Assembly (NCBI RefSeq): GCF_900103485.1
Contig: NZ_FNHW01000001.1
Span: 1,027,418 to 1,091,417, forward strand
Direction: 5' to 3'
DNA length: 64,000 nucleotides
Source of the DNA: Fictibacillus solisalsi
GTDB taxonomy: Bacteria > Bacillota > Bacilli > Bacillales > Fictibacillaceae
In this document: piece by piece, positions 9,904-18,236 of the stretch
Layout of the letters: the number at the start of each line of letters is the position of its first letter
Position numbering within the stretch: position 1 is the first letter of the stretch
Position numbers and translations under genes: made by a program
Notes under the pieces: generated by a model
What the model was told of the DNA's origin: nothing
Databases searched by the model: none
What the model saw: only the letters and a program-made list of their open reading frames with translations

Positions 9904-9977
9904 CTGTAAAAAAAACTTTATGCTTTTTAATTAAAGTGGCATGGAGAAATTTCCGCAATATGCCTACATTGGCTGCC

Positions 9978-10158
9978 TTGATTGTATGGAAGGTGCGAGA
10001 TCATCGAAAATGAACTTTACATTTTCTTCGTGAGATATTAAGCTGCCGAAGCTTTCCTTGTCCTGCGGGTAGCGTGACAGGTGAGACCACAAAAGTGCTT
10101 GCCCCGAGGTAGTAGCCGTTTACGCCGGTAAAAGTGAGCGGCCTGAAATGAAATCAAC
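9978..10158 (+). repeat. Dispersed intergenic repeat, copy A
   Basis: Starts TTGATTGTATGGAAGGTGCG and ends CCTGAAATGAAATCAA, so the termini TTGAT and ATCAA are inverted. The segment around 10005-10070 aligns with copy B at 15121-15184, sharing tgaac, attttctt, gaag and ttccttgtcc in the same order and spacing. The 3' end resembles copies B and C. The middle (acaggtgagacc, tgcttgcccgag) is missing from B. It lies downstream of rpsO, outside any gene. Confidence 0.6.
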
Positions 10159-10201
10159 CGCTCTCACAGATGCAACAACGTATGGCGAAAGCAATACTTT
10201 T

Positions 10202-10300
10202 AAAAAAGCTTAGTGCTTTTTATTTGCAAAAAAAGCTTAGTGCTTTTTATTTATAAAAAAAGCTTAGCTTTTTATTTATAAAAAAAAGCTTACATAGCAG
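10202..10300 (+). repeat. Tandem array of terminator-like mini-hairpins
   Basis: Four imperfect units spaced about 26 bases. Units 1 and 2 read aaaaaagcttagtgcttttt followed by attt, unit 3 is shortened to aaaaaaagcttagctttttattt, and unit 4 (from 10280) is truncated after aaaaaaaagctta. Each full unit folds as AAAAAGC/GCTTTTT with a 5-base loop and ends in T residues, like a weak intrinsic terminator. No CRISPR-like spacers are present. Confidence 0.8.
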
Positions 10301-10334
10301 ATTAACTGTATACTTAAAAGAGCTGGCCTAGTTT

Positions 10335-10367
10335 TTCTTTTTAGGAACGTTCAGTTTAGGATATAAT
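10335..10367 (+). promoter_or_regulatory. Promoter region of pnpA
   Basis: A consensus TATAAT lies at 10362-10367; the -35 region 17 bases upstream (ttttag, 10339-10344) is weak. It is the only good -10 between the rpsO terminator and pnpA, and would give a leader of about 40 bases. Confidence 0.55.
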
Positions 10368-10413
10368 AGTGACATAAATATTTCGTTTATTGTCGAGAGG
10401 AGTACCAATAGAA

Positions 10414-12534
10414 ATGGAACAAGAGAAACGTATTTTTTCTATGGACTGGGCAGGCAGAGAACTGTCTTTTGAAATTGGAAATCTTGCAAAGCAAGCGAAC
10501 GGAGCTGTATTTGTCAGATATGGTGATACTGCCGTTCTTTCTACAGCTGTGGCTTCAAAGGAGCCAAAGAACTTAAGCTTTTTCCCGCTTACAGTAAACT
10601 ACGAAGAGCGTCTGTACGCGGTTGGTAAAATTCCTGGCGGATTTATCAAGAGGGAAGGCCGCCCGAGCGAGAAAGCCATTCTCGCCAGCCGTCTGATTGA
10701 CCGTCCAATCCGTCCGCTTTTTGCTGATGGCTTCCGAAATGAAGTTCAGGTGGTCAGCACAGTGATGAGTGTAGACCAGGATTGTTCTTCAGAAATGGCT
10801 GCGATGATTGGATCATCTCTTTCATTGTCCATTTCAAACATCCCGTTTGAAGGGCCGATTGCCGGGGTCACTATTGGCCGTATCGATGGCGAATTTATCG
10901 TGAATCCAACGGTTGAACAGAACGAGAAAAGCGACATTAATCTTATTGTAGCAGGCACAAAGGATGCCATTAATATGGTAGAGGCTGGAGCCAAGGAAGT
11001 TCCTGAAGAAGTCATGCTAGAAGCGATCATGTTCGCCCACGAGGAAATCAAGAAATTGATTGCCTTCCAGGAAAAGATCGTAGAAGAGCTCGGAAAGGAA
11101 AAAATGGAAGTCGTGCTGCACGAAGTTGATCAAGAGCTTGTGGAGGAAGTGCGCAGCTTTATCGGTTCCGATTTGGCAGCGGCTGTTTCTGTTTTTGATA
11201 AGCAGGAACGACAGAGTGCGCTTGATGAGTTAAAAGAACGAGTGGTTGCTCATTATGAAGAAACCGATGAAGAAAAGGTGGATGAAGCCAAAGAAGTGCT
11301 TCAGCTTCTGATCAAAGGTGAAGTTAGACGACTTATTCTAAAGGAAAAAGTTCGTCCGGATGGAAGAAAGATCAATGAGATCCGCCCACTCTCCTCTGAT
11401 GTCAGCCTTCTGGCCCGTACGCATGGATCCGGGCTGTTTACACGCGGCCAAACTCAAGCATTGAGCGTTTGTACGCTTGGAGCATTGGGAGATGTACAGG
11501 TTCTTGACGGTTTGGGTGTGGAAGAATCCAAGCGCTTCATGCATCAATATAACTTCCCTCCATTCAGTGTTGGCGAAACCGGCTTTATGAGAGGACCGGG
11601 ACGCCGTGAAATCGGACATGGTGCGCTCGGGGAACGTGCTCTTGAAGCCGTCATCCCGTCTGAAGAAAGCTTCCCTTACACCATCCGACTTGTGTCTGAA
11701 GTTCTTGAATCCAACGGTTCCACCTCTCAGGCGAGCATTTGCGCAAGTACACTTGCTATGATGGATGCAGGTGTTCCCATTAAAGCTCCTGTAGCAGGTA
11801 TTGCGATGGGCTTAGTAAGCGACGGTGAAGATGTAACGGTTCTTACCGATATCCAGGGAATGGAAGACCATTTGGGAGATATGGACTTTAAAGTTGCCGG
11901 TACTGAAAAAGGTGTTACAGCATTACAGATGGATATTAAAATCTCCGGGATCAATCGTGAGATCTTGGAACAGGCTCTGACTCAGGCAAAAGAAGGGCGA
12001 ATGCACATCCTTTCCTCGATGCTTGACACACTGTCTGAACCAAGAAAACAACTGTCTACTTATGCTCCAAAAATTATAACAATGAAAATCAATCCGGATA
12101 AAATCAGAGACGTTATTGGGCCAAGCGGAAAAGTCATCAATAAGATTATTGAAGAAACCGGCGTGAAAATTGACATCGAGCAGGACGGCACTGTATTTAT
12201 CGCATCCGCCGACCAGGCGATGAACGAAAAAGCGCAAAAAATTATTGCTGATCTTGTTCGTGAAGTGCAAGTGGGCGAGTACTATGATGGTAAAGTGAAA
12301 CGCATTGAAAAGTTTGGTGCTTTCGTTGAACTCTTCGCTGGAAAAGACGGGCTTGTTCACATTTCTGAAATTGCCGAGGAGCGAATCGGCAAAGTGGAGG
12401 ATGTACTTAAACTTGGAGATATCATTCGCGTCAAGGTTACCGAGATTGACAACCAGGGACGTGTAAATCTTTCAAGAAAGGTTGTTTTGAAAGAAGAAAA
12501 GAAAGAACAGGAACAAAAGAATAGCGAACAATAA
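10414..12534 (+). CDS. pnpA: Polyribonucleotide nucleotidyltransferase (PNPase)
   Basis: 706-residue 3'-5' phosphorolytic exoribonuclease, trimeric, main mRNA-decay exonuclease in Bacillus. Two RNase PH domains (about 10-225 and 310-545) flank a helical linker; the second carries [21 protein letters not shown] and the [10 protein letters not shown] metal region. KH follows with GPSGK from residue 569 and then an S1 domain (about 620-690), with a lysine/glutamate tail. Start ATG 10414 lies 11 bases after GAGGAG; the upstream in-frame TTG at 10390 precedes that site and is rejected. It is separated from rpsO by a terminator and has its own promoter. Confidence 0.98.
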   Translation: MEQEKRIFSMDWAGRELSFEIGNLAKQANGAVFVRYGDTAVLSTAVASKEPKNLSFFPLTVNYEERLYAVGKIPGGFIKREGRPSEKAILASRLIDRPIRPLFADGFRNEVQVVSTVMSVDQDCSSEMAAMIGSSLSLSISNIPFEGPIAGVTIGRIDGEFIVNPTVEQNEKSDINLIVAGTKDAINMVEAGAKEVPEEVMLEAIMFAHEEIKKLIAFQEKIVEELGKEKMEVVLHEVDQELVEEVRSFIGSDLAAAVSVFDKQERQSALDELKERVVAHYEETDEEKVDEAKEVLQLLIKGEVRRLILKEKVRPDGRKINEIRPLSSDVSLLARTHGSGLFTRGQTQALSVCTLGALGDVQVLDGLGVEESKRFMHQYNFPPFSVGETGFMRGPGRREIGHGALGERALEAVIPSEESFPYTIRLVSEVLESNGSTSQASICASTLAMMDAGVPIKAPVAGIAMGLVSDGEDVTVLTDIQGMEDHLGDMDFKVAGTEKGVTALQMDIKISGINREILEQALTQAKEGRMHILSSMLDTLSEPRKQLSTYAPKIITMKINPDKIRDVIGPSGKVINKIIEETGVKIDIEQDGTVFIASADQAMNEKAQKIIADLVREVQVGEYYDGKVKRIEKFGAFVELFAGKDGLVHISEIAEERIGKVEDVLKLGDIIRVKVTEIDNQGRVNLSRKVVLKEEKKEQEQKNSEQ

Positions 12535-12556
12535 TCAAAACCGGTTTTGGACTGTA

Positions 12557-12603
12557 ACCCCTATTCCAATAATAGGGGTGCCGTTCATTACAACGGTTTT
12601 TTT
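12557..12603 (+). terminator. Double hairpin terminator of pnpA
   Basis: Two consecutive stems: acccctatt/aataggggt (loop ccaat, 12557-12579) and ccgtt/aacgg (12581-12596), the latter running into seven T residues. The second is the terminator proper; the first may protect the 3' end. Confidence 0.85.
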
Positions 12604-12656
12604 GTTTGTGATAAAGTTTGAAAATGCCATTATAGAGCATGGGCTCCATGTTCTAA

Positions 12657-12692
12657 CCCTCCCGGATTGGACATACCTTTTTAATGGGAGGG
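12657..12692 (+). promoter_or_regulatory. Possible ribosome-site-masking hairpin before ylxY
   Basis: CCCTCCC at 12657-12663 is exactly complementary to GGGAGGG at 12686-12692, which is the ribosome-binding site of ylxY. The intervening loop is 22 bases. If the upstream arm is transcribed, the site would be sequestered. Confidence 0.4.
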
Positions 12693-12699
12693 AAGTGAG

Positions 12700-13689
12700 A
12701 TGAAGAGAAATCTGCTGCATATGAGCATGATGGCCCTGATCTTTGCATTTGCTGTAGGTATGGTGCAAAACCCGTTTACCTCCACGTATGTTGATAAGAT
12801 GAAGGACCAGACGGCGGCGGTGTCCAAAATGCAGGGAAACAGCCTGTACGAACAGCTTCAGCAAAAATCGCCATCTTACCATAAAGCACCCATCGATGCA
12901 AAAATCGACAGGGTGTGGAAGGCGATCCCAGGTTATAACGGCATGGAACTGGATATTGATGCTTCGTACAAAAAATTAAAAGGAAGCAAAACGATCGACG
13001 AGAAAAAACTGGTGTTTAAACAAATTCCGCCAAAAGTGAAGCTGCAGGATCTGCCGCCTTCACCAATCTATAAAGGGAACCCCGAAAAACCCATGGTAAC
13101 GCTGCTTGTGAATGTGGCATGGGGTAATGAATACTTGCCTAAACTTTTAAAGATCATGAAAAAGTCCCATGTTCATACCACTTTTTTTCTTGACGGGTCG
13201 TGGGTCAAGAAGAATCCAAGTCTCGCAAAAATGATTCTGGATGAAGGGCATGAAATCGGAAACCATGCGTATACCCATCCGGATATGAAGCGATTGACAA
13301 ACAAGCGTATCAGGGAAGAGCTTGTCAGCACCAATCAAGTGATACAGGCGACGCTTGGAGACAGGAATAAAGTTCCTGTAAAATGGTTTGCACCGCCAAG
13401 CGGATCTTATCGAGATGACGTCGTTAAAATTGCTGCTGAAGAAAAAATGAGAACGATCATGTGGTCGGTGGACACGGTAGACTGGAGGAAGCCGGATCCG
13501 GGGGCAATGGCCCAGTCGGTGATAAGAAAACTGCATCCGGGAGCCATGATCCTTATGCATCCCACGTCATCAACTGCTGATGGCTTACAGCAAATCATCG
13601 ACGGCATTAAAGCAAAAGGATACGCTATTGGAACGGTAAGCGACCTGATGGATGAAAAACGCCTATACCTCAAGTCATCCGCTGAATAA
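12700..13689 (+). CDS. ylxY: YlxY-type polysaccharide deacetylase-like protein (probably non-catalytic)
   Basis: 329-residue exported protein with an N-terminal hydrophobic signal or anchor (about 8-24) and a NodB-fold domain (about 125-310). The NodB motif 1, normally TFDDGP, is replaced by VNVAWGNEYLP, so the catalytic and metal-binding aspartates are absent; motif 2 (NHAYTHPDM) is kept and WFAPPSGSY stands where R-x-PYG is usual. HPGAMILMHPT matches the C-terminal motif. Such degenerate YlxY proteins are conserved beside mlpA in Bacillus. Start ATG 12700 uses GGGAGGG at 12686. Function unknown; deacetylase activity is doubtful. Confidence 0.88.
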   Translation: MKRNLLHMSMMALIFAFAVGMVQNPFTSTYVDKMKDQTAAVSKMQGNSLYEQLQQKSPSYHKAPIDAKIDRVWKAIPGYNGMELDIDASYKKLKGSKTIDEKKLVFKQIPPKVKLQDLPPSPIYKGNPEKPMVTLLVNVAWGNEYLPKLLKIMKKSHVHTTFFLDGSWVKKNPSLAKMILDEGHEIGNHAYTHPDMKRLTNKRIREELVSTNQVIQATLGDRNKVPVKWFAPPSGSYRDDVVKIAAEEKMRTIMWSVDTVDWRKPDPGAMAQSVIRKLHPGAMILMHPTSSTADGLQQIIDGIKAKGYAIGTVSDLMDEKRLYLKSSAE

Positions 13690-13694
13690 CATTG

Positions 13695-13723
13695 TTGTAT
13701 GATAGGTATGTTAATGATATATT
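13695..13723 (+). promoter_or_regulatory. Sigma-A promoter of mlpA
   Basis: TTGTAT at 13695-13700, 17-base spacer, TATATT at 13718-13723, directly after the ylxY stop. No terminator separates ylxY from mlpA, so read-through is also likely. Confidence 0.6.
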
Positions 13724-13761
13724 GTTCCTAGAGATGGAATTACAGCTAGGGGGAAACAGGT

Positions 13762-15000
13762 TTGATTACTAGACATACGTGTCCAAACGGCGTGAGGGTC
13801 GTTTTGGAAAAGATTCCAACTGTCCGTTCCGTTGCGATCGGGGTATGGATCGGCACAGGTTCACGGTTTGAAGTTCCCGAAAATAATGGGGTTTCTCACT
13901 TTTTGGAGCACATGTTCTTTAAAGGAACAGCAACCCGAAGTGCAAGGGAAATCGCTGAATCATTTGACAGCATTGGCGGCCAGGTCAATGCGTTTACTTC
14001 CAAAGAATATACATGCTACTATGCAAAGGTACTCGATACTCATGCACCGAGAGCGCTGAATGTACTGTCCGATATGTTTTTTAACTCTGCCTTTGATGAG
14101 CAGGAGTTGTTAAAAGAAAAGAATGTCGTGCTCGAAGAGATTAAAATGTACGAAGATACTCCAGATGATATTGTTCATGATCTTCTCAGCAGGGCAAGCT
14201 TTCATCAGCATTCTCTCGGTTATCCGATTCTTGGTACGGAAAGTACGCTGAATACATTTACAGGGCAAACCCTACGCAATTATATGAAAGACTACTACAC
14301 ACCTGAAAATGTGGTGATTTCAGTGGCCGGGAATGTAGAAGAGAGCTTTATTAAGGAAATAGAAGATCTCTTTGGAAGCTATTCAGGCAGCCAGGCGGCT
14401 TCACGCCTGAATGCACCTGGCTTTCACAGTCAAAAGATTGCCCGCAAGAAGGAAACCGAACAGGCTCACCTTTGCCTCGGGTTCCCAGGGCTGTCCCTGA
14501 AAGACCCGGACACCTACTCTCTGATTGTGCTGAATAATATTTTTGGATCAAGCATGAGCAGCCGGTTGTTCCAGGAGGTTCGTGAGCAGCGCGGACTGGC
14601 CTACTCCGTGTTCTCCTACCATTCGGCTTATCAGGACAATGGTTTGTTTACAATTTATGGAGGGACGGCTCCCAATCAGCTTGATGAGCTGTATGATACC
14701 GTGAAGATGATTGTCAATGATCTTCAAGATAAGGGGATCACTGATAAAGAGCTGGTCAACTCCAAGGAACAAATCAAAGGCAGCTTGATGCTTAGTCTCG
14801 AAAGCACCAACAGCAGAATGAGCAGAAACGGAAAGAATGAGCTCATTTTGAATTACCATCGTTCACTCGATGAAATGGTTCAATTGATCGACGGGGTGAC
14901 AAAAGAAACGGTCGATTCACTGATTGAAAAAATATTCAGCAAGGAATGCTCCGCATCCCTTGTCAGCCCGACCGGTGAACTTCCAAAAGGATTGCAATAA
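13762..15000 (+). CDS. mlpA: M16 family zinc metalloprotease MlpA (YmxG)
   Basis: 412-residue pitrilysin-family (M16B) peptidase, homologous to mitochondrial processing peptidase beta. The inverted zinc motif HxxEH is intact as H46-F-L-E49-H50, followed by the third ligand region ENVVLEEIKMYED type (KEKNVVLEEIKMYEDTPDD). C-terminal inactive lobe includes RGLAYSVFSYHSAYQDNG. Start is TTG 13762 with an AGGGGGA site at 13748-13754, giving MITRHTCPNGVRVVLE. In B. subtilis ymxH follows; here a repeat-bearing gap follows instead. Confidence 0.95.
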   Translation: MITRHTCPNGVRVVLEKIPTVRSVAIGVWIGTGSRFEVPENNGVSHFLEHMFFKGTATRSAREIAESFDSIGGQVNAFTSKEYTCYYAKVLDTHAPRALNVLSDMFFNSAFDEQELLKEKNVVLEEIKMYEDTPDDIVHDLLSRASFHQHSLGYPILGTESTLNTFTGQTLRNYMKDYYTPENVVISVAGNVEESFIKEIEDLFGSYSGSQAASRLNAPGFHSQKIARKKETEQAHLCLGFPGLSLKDPDTYSLIVLNNIFGSSMSSRLFQEVREQRGLAYSVFSYHSAYQDNGLFTIYGGTAPNQLDELYDTVKMIVNDLQDKGITDKELVNSKEQIKGSLMLSLESTNSRMSRNGKNELILNYHRSLDEMVQLIDGVTKETVDSLIEKIFSKECSASLVSPTGELPKGLQ

Positions 15001-15001
15001 A

Positions 15002-15067
15002 GCCTGCAGCATGTCAGCTGCACCCTCAATGGCAGGGTGCAGCCGACATAAGCTGGAGGTTTTTTCT
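15002..15067 (+). terminator. Terminator of mlpA
   Basis: A long stem with the perfect core GCTGCACCCT/AGGGTGCAGC (loop caatggc), extended by TGTC/GACA and then by cctgcagc/gctggagg with one mismatch, before a six-T run. Seen in sequence. Confidence 0.85.
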
Positions 15068-15097
15068 TTTCATGTTTTCATTGCATCTTCATTGATG

Positions 15098-15215
15098 GAT
15101 TGGAGTAGAAGCTGCGATATCCTTGAAATGAACGTCATATTTTCTTTGTGTGATGCTCCGTTTCTGAAGTCTTCCTTGTCCTCCGGAAAACGAGCATCTG
15201 AAACGGAAACCAATC
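15098..15215 (+). repeat. Dispersed intergenic repeat, copy B
   Basis: Bounded by GATTGG (15098-15103) and CCAATC (15210-15215), an inverted terminal pair. The 5' part reads GATTGGAGTAGAAGCTGCGA and the 3' part CGGAAAACGAGCATCTGAAA. Both match the ends of copies A and C, and the internal tgaacgtcatattttcttt block matches copy A. Confidence 0.65.
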
Positions 15216-15392
15216 ACTAAAATAGCTAAAAAGATTACAAATACATGGATTCTTATTTTCCAATGGTAGACGGTAAAATAGGCTTGGACCTAGGTTGTCT
15301 ACTCAATCCCCAATCTTTTTCCTGAATATAATGATAGAGCAAATGAGAACGAATAACCGATTTTATTACTGTTGACTCCGGATTGGCACAGT

Positions 15393-15421
15393 AACCATCT
15401 AGGCAAAGTGTTCATATGATG
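15393..15421 (+). promoter_or_regulatory. Sigma-K-like promoter of dpaAB
   Basis: AACC at 15393-15396 followed after 16 bases by CATATGATG at 15413-15421, close to the sigma-K pattern AC-N16/17-CATAnnnTA. The spoVF operon is known to be a mother-cell sigma-K target in B. subtilis, which supports the assignment. Confidence 0.55.
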
Positions 15422-15486
15422 GTGTTGCGAACATGAACAAGGATTTCCCCTGTTTATATCGGAGTGACAGAGAAAGGGGAGGAAGC

Positions 15487-16386
15487 ATGTTAACTGACTT
15501 ACAAGTTGCCATATTTGGCGGTGATGCCAGACAACTGGAAGTGATTCGTAAATTGGCGGAACAAGGGGCAAATCTTGTTCTTGTGGGATTTGACCAGCTC
15601 GACCATGGATTTACAGGAGCTTCGAAATTGGATATTGGTGAAGTCGACTTTTCCAAATTGGATGTCATCATTCTTCCGGTGAATGGATCGGGCCCGAATG
15701 GAGAAATTGAAACCATTTTCTCAAATAAACGCATCGTACTTACTGCTGAGCATCTAAAAAGAACACCACAACACTGCCATGTGTATTCGGGTATCACGAA
15801 TTCCTATTTGAATAAAATTGTCTCACAAAGCGGCAAAGGGCATACACAGCTTTTTGACCGGGATGACGTTGCCATTTATAACAGCATCCCGACAGTCGAA
15901 GGCACGATAATGATGGTAATCCAGAATACGGATACGACCATTCACAATTCAAACACCGTTGTCCTCGGTTTCGGCCGGGTCGGCATGAGTGTGGCAAGAG
16001 CGTTTGATGCGCTTGGTGCCAATGTGAAAGTTGGGGCAAGAAAACCTGAACATTTGGCAAGAATCAGCGAAATGGGCTTTATACCTTTTCATCTTGATCA
16101 TCTGCAGAAAGAAGTGACCAACACGGATGTATGCATCAATACAATTCCGTTTCAAATTGTAACCTCCGATGTGATTTCTAAAATGCCCACTCAAACATTG
16201 ATTATAGATCTGGCTTCCAAGCCAGGTGGTACGGATTTCAAGTATGCTGAAAAAAGAGGTATTAAGGCATTGCTGGCACCAGGATTGCCGGGCATCGTCG
16301 CACCAAAGACAGCAGGGCAGATCCTTGGCAATGTTCTTTCCCAATTAATAGGGGAACAAATGAGTACTCGAAAGGGGAAAGTGTAA
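15487..16386 (+). CDS. dpaA: Dipicolinate synthase subunit A
   Basis: 299-residue SpoVFA. With DpaB it converts dihydrodipicolinate-level intermediate to dipicolinic acid in the mother cell during late sporulation; the product is loaded into the spore core with calcium. The C-terminal half has a Rossmann dinucleotide fold with VVLGFGRVGMSVARAF, and the segments GGDARQLEVI, YNSIPTVEGTIMM and LLAPGLPGIVAPKTAGQI are strongly conserved. Start ATG 15487 has AAAGGGGAGG at 15474-15482; an upstream in-frame ATG at 15433 has no good site. Stop overlaps the dpaB start by one base. Confidence 0.97.
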   Translation: MLTDLQVAIFGGDARQLEVIRKLAEQGANLVLVGFDQLDHGFTGASKLDIGEVDFSKLDVIILPVNGSGPNGEIETIFSNKRIVLTAEHLKRTPQHCHVYSGITNSYLNKIVSQSGKGHTQLFDRDDVAIYNSIPTVEGTIMMVIQNTDTTIHNSNTVVLGFGRVGMSVARAFDALGANVKVGARKPEHLARISEMGFIPFHLDHLQKEVTNTDVCINTIPFQIVTSDVISKMPTQTLIIDLASKPGGTDFKYAEKRGIKALLAPGLPGIVAPKTAGQILGNVLSQLIGEQMSTRKGKV

Positions 16387-16979
16387 TGAAGGTCCATGGT
16401 AAACACATAGGATTTGGTTTAACAGGTTCACACTGCACATATGATGCTGTATTTCCCGAAATCAAACGGCTGGTGGAAGAGGGAGCAAAGGTCACTCCGT
16501 TCGTTACGCATACCGTGCAAAACACAAATACCCGGTTCGGTGAAGGAGAAGAGTGGCTTGAAAAGATAACAAAACTTACAGGAACTGAACCCGTTAATTC
16601 GATTGTCAAAGCTGAACCGTTCGGACCGAGGACTCCTCTGGACTGCATGATCATTGCGCCGCTGACTGGGAACTCCATTAGCAAGTTTGCCAATGCCATG
16701 ACAGATTCGCCGGTTTTAATGGCTGCGAAAGCCACCATGAGGAACCAGTCACCAGTCGTTCTCGGAATATCGACCAATGACGGGCTTGGATTGAACGGAG
16801 TCAATATCATGAAGTTAATGGCTGCAAAAAACATTTATTTTGTGCCGTATGGCCAGGATGATCCAGTAAACAAGCAAAATTCACTGGTCGCCCATATGGA
16901 ATATCTCCTGGAAACGGTTGAGGCTGCACTCGATGGAAAACAGCTGCAGCCAGTTCTCCGAATGTTGCAATCGCAATAA
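16386..16979 (+). CDS. dpaB: Dipicolinate synthase subunit B
   Basis: 197-residue SpoVFB, a flavoprotein of the UbiX/EPIC-like decarboxylase fold, partner of DpaA in dipicolinate synthesis. Visible family parts are GKHIGFGLTGSHCTYDAV (flavin-binding loop), IIAPLTGNSISKFANAMTDS and MAAKATMRNQSPVVLGIS. The start overlaps the dpaA stop (TAATG), so the two subunits are translationally coupled. The aspartate-pathway genes that feed this reaction follow, starting with asd 190 bases downstream behind a separate promoter. Confidence 0.97.
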   Translation: MKVHGKHIGFGLTGSHCTYDAVFPEIKRLVEEGAKVTPFVTHTVQNTNTRFGEGEEWLEKITKLTGTEPVNSIVKAEPFGPRTPLDCMIIAPLTGNSISKFANAMTDSPVLMAAKATMRNQSPVVLGISTNDGLGLNGVNIMKLMAAKNIYFVPYGQDDPVNKQNSLVAHMEYLLETVEAALDGKQLQPVLRMLQSQ

Positions 16980-16993
16980 ATGATAAAAATAGC

Positions 16994-17021
16994 TTACCAA
17001 TGGCGCAAATTATGATAAAAT
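16994..17021 (+). promoter_or_regulatory. Sigma-A promoter of asd-dapG-dapA
   Basis: TTACCA at 16994-16999, 16-base spacer, TAAAAT at 17016-17021 with a TGa extended -10. Start near 17028 leaves a leader of about 140 bases before asd. Confidence 0.65.
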
Positions 17022-17095
17022 GTGAAATAAAATGTTTATTGGAAGCAAGTAATCTCTCATTTTGAAGCAGTGAAGGGAACAATGATGTTTCATAA

Positions 17096-17130
17096 GGGGA
17101 GAAACACTCGTTGTTTCTCCCTTTCTGTTT
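17096..17130 (+). terminator. Hairpin with T tract in the asd leader (possible attenuator)
   Basis: Ten-base-pair stem GGGGAGAAAC/GTTTCTCCCT, seven-base loop, then ttctgttt. It lies between the asd promoter and the asd start codon, so it could attenuate the operon, or end dpaAB transcripts. No T-box (no GGTGG-type bulge sequence) or lysine-riboswitch core was recognised. Confidence 0.5.
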
Positions 17131-17169
17131 TAAAGTCAAGTATGGAGAACAAAAAGGAGATAGTGTTAA

Positions 17170-18216
17170 ATGACTCAAAAAGGATTTCACGTAGCTGTAG
17201 TCGGAGCAACAGGTGCAGTCGGACAACAAATGCTTAAAACACTGGATGAAAGAAACTTTCCAATCGCAAAGCTGTCCCTTCTTGCGAGCAGCCGGTCTGC
17301 CGGAAGAAGTGTTGAGTATAAAGGGGAAAAAGTTGTTATTCAGGAAGCAACTCCGGACGCATTTGAAGGGGTTGATATTGCCTTGTTCTCTGCGGGCGGA
17401 TCCATTTCAAAGGAACTGGCACCGGAAGCGGTAAAGCGCGGAGCAGTGGTTATTGATAACACCAGTGCATACCGTATGGACGAAAACGTGCCATTGGTGG
17501 TACCTGAAGTAAATGAACAAGATATTGCCAAGCACCAGGGTATTATCGCCAATCCGAACTGCTCAACCATTCAAATGGTCGTTGCACTAAAACCCCTGCA
17601 GGAGAAGTACGGGTTGAATAAAGTGATTGTATCCACCTATCAGGCAGTTTCAGGAGCAGGTGCGAAAGCGATCAAGGAGCTTAAAACCCAATCTCAGGCG
17701 ATATTGGACGGAAACGAATTTACCCCTGAAATCCTGCCATGCGCCGGTGACAAGAAGCATTATCAGATTGCGTTCAACGCCGTGCCACAAATCGATAAAT
17801 TCGAGGATAATGGCTATACATTCGAAGAAATGAAAATGATTAATGAGACGAAAAAAATCATGCATATGCCATCACTTGAAGTGGCGGCTACCTGTGTCCG
17901 GCTTCCGGTAGAGACGGGCCATTCTGAATCCGTTTATGTCGAGCTTGGAGAAGATGTTTCTTCTGTTCATGAAATTAAGGAGCTTCTGTCTGCATCTGCC
18001 GGCATTACTCTACAGGATGATCCGGAACATCAAGTGTACCCGATGCCTGCCCACTGTGTTGGCAAAAATGATGTCTTCGTGGGACGCATCAGAAAAGACT
18101 TGGACCGCGAAAATGCGTTTCATATGTGGGTTGTATCCGACAACCTGTTAAAAGGTGCTGCCTGGAACTCGGTTCAGATTGCAGAAAGCCTTATTAAGCT
18201 CGGATTGCTGAACTAA
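17170..18216 (+). CDS. asd: Aspartate-semialdehyde dehydrogenase
   Basis: 348-residue NADPH-dependent enzyme that reduces aspartyl phosphate to aspartate semialdehyde, the branch point to lysine, diaminopimelate, threonine and methionine. N-terminal Rossmann motif [12 protein letters not shown]; catalytic cysteine C131 in NPNCSTIQM; substrate-side signatures [11 protein letters not shown] and [12 protein letters not shown]. Start ATG 17170 has AAAAGGAGA. It leads the asd-dapG-dapA unit, which supplies dihydrodipicolinate precursors for the cell wall and for DpaAB. Confidence 0.98.
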   Translation: MTQKGFHVAVVGATGAVGQQMLKTLDERNFPIAKLSLLASSRSAGRSVEYKGEKVVIQEATPDAFEGVDIALFSAGGSISKELAPEAVKRGAVVIDNTSAYRMDENVPLVVPEVNEQDIAKHQGIIANPNCSTIQMVVALKPLQEKYGLNKVIVSTYQAVSGAGAKAIKELKTQSQAILDGNEFTPEILPCAGDKKHYQIAFNAVPQIDKFEDNGYTFEEMKMINETKKIMHMPSLEVAATCVRLPVETGHSESVYVELGEDVSSVHEIKELLSASAGITLQDDPEHQVYPMPAHCVGKNDVFVGRIRKDLDRENAFHMWVVSDNLLKGAAWNSVQIAESLIKLGLLN

Positions 18217-18236
18217 TTAAAGAAGGTGCTAACTTC

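Larger units (their letters stand above)
9904..10413 (+). other. rpsO-pnpA gap: repeat, hairpin array and pnpA promoter
   Basis: This long gap holds no gene that I can support. Its contents, in order, are a degenerate dispersed repeat (9978-10158), a tandem array of small hairpins (10202-10300) and the pnpA promoter region (about 10335-10370). Open frames are short and lack ribosome-binding sites. Confidence 0.75.
15069..15486 (+). other. mlpA-dpaA gap: repeat copy B, small inverted repeat, dpaA promoter
   Basis: No gene is supported here. The gap carries repeat copy B (15098-15215), an inverted repeat GTAGAC/GTCTAC enclosing TAGG/CCTA (15266-15302), and a sigma-K-like promoter near 15393-15421. 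B. subtilis has ymxH at this place; no ymxH-like frame is visible in any reading frame. Confidence 0.7.

Noticed and set aside
10202-10300. CRISPR array
   Set aside because: The units are contiguous hairpins of low complexity, without unique spacers of constant length, and no cas gene is near.
17022-17169. T-box or lysine riboswitch before asd
   Set aside because: The leader is too short for either and the conserved core sequences are not present.
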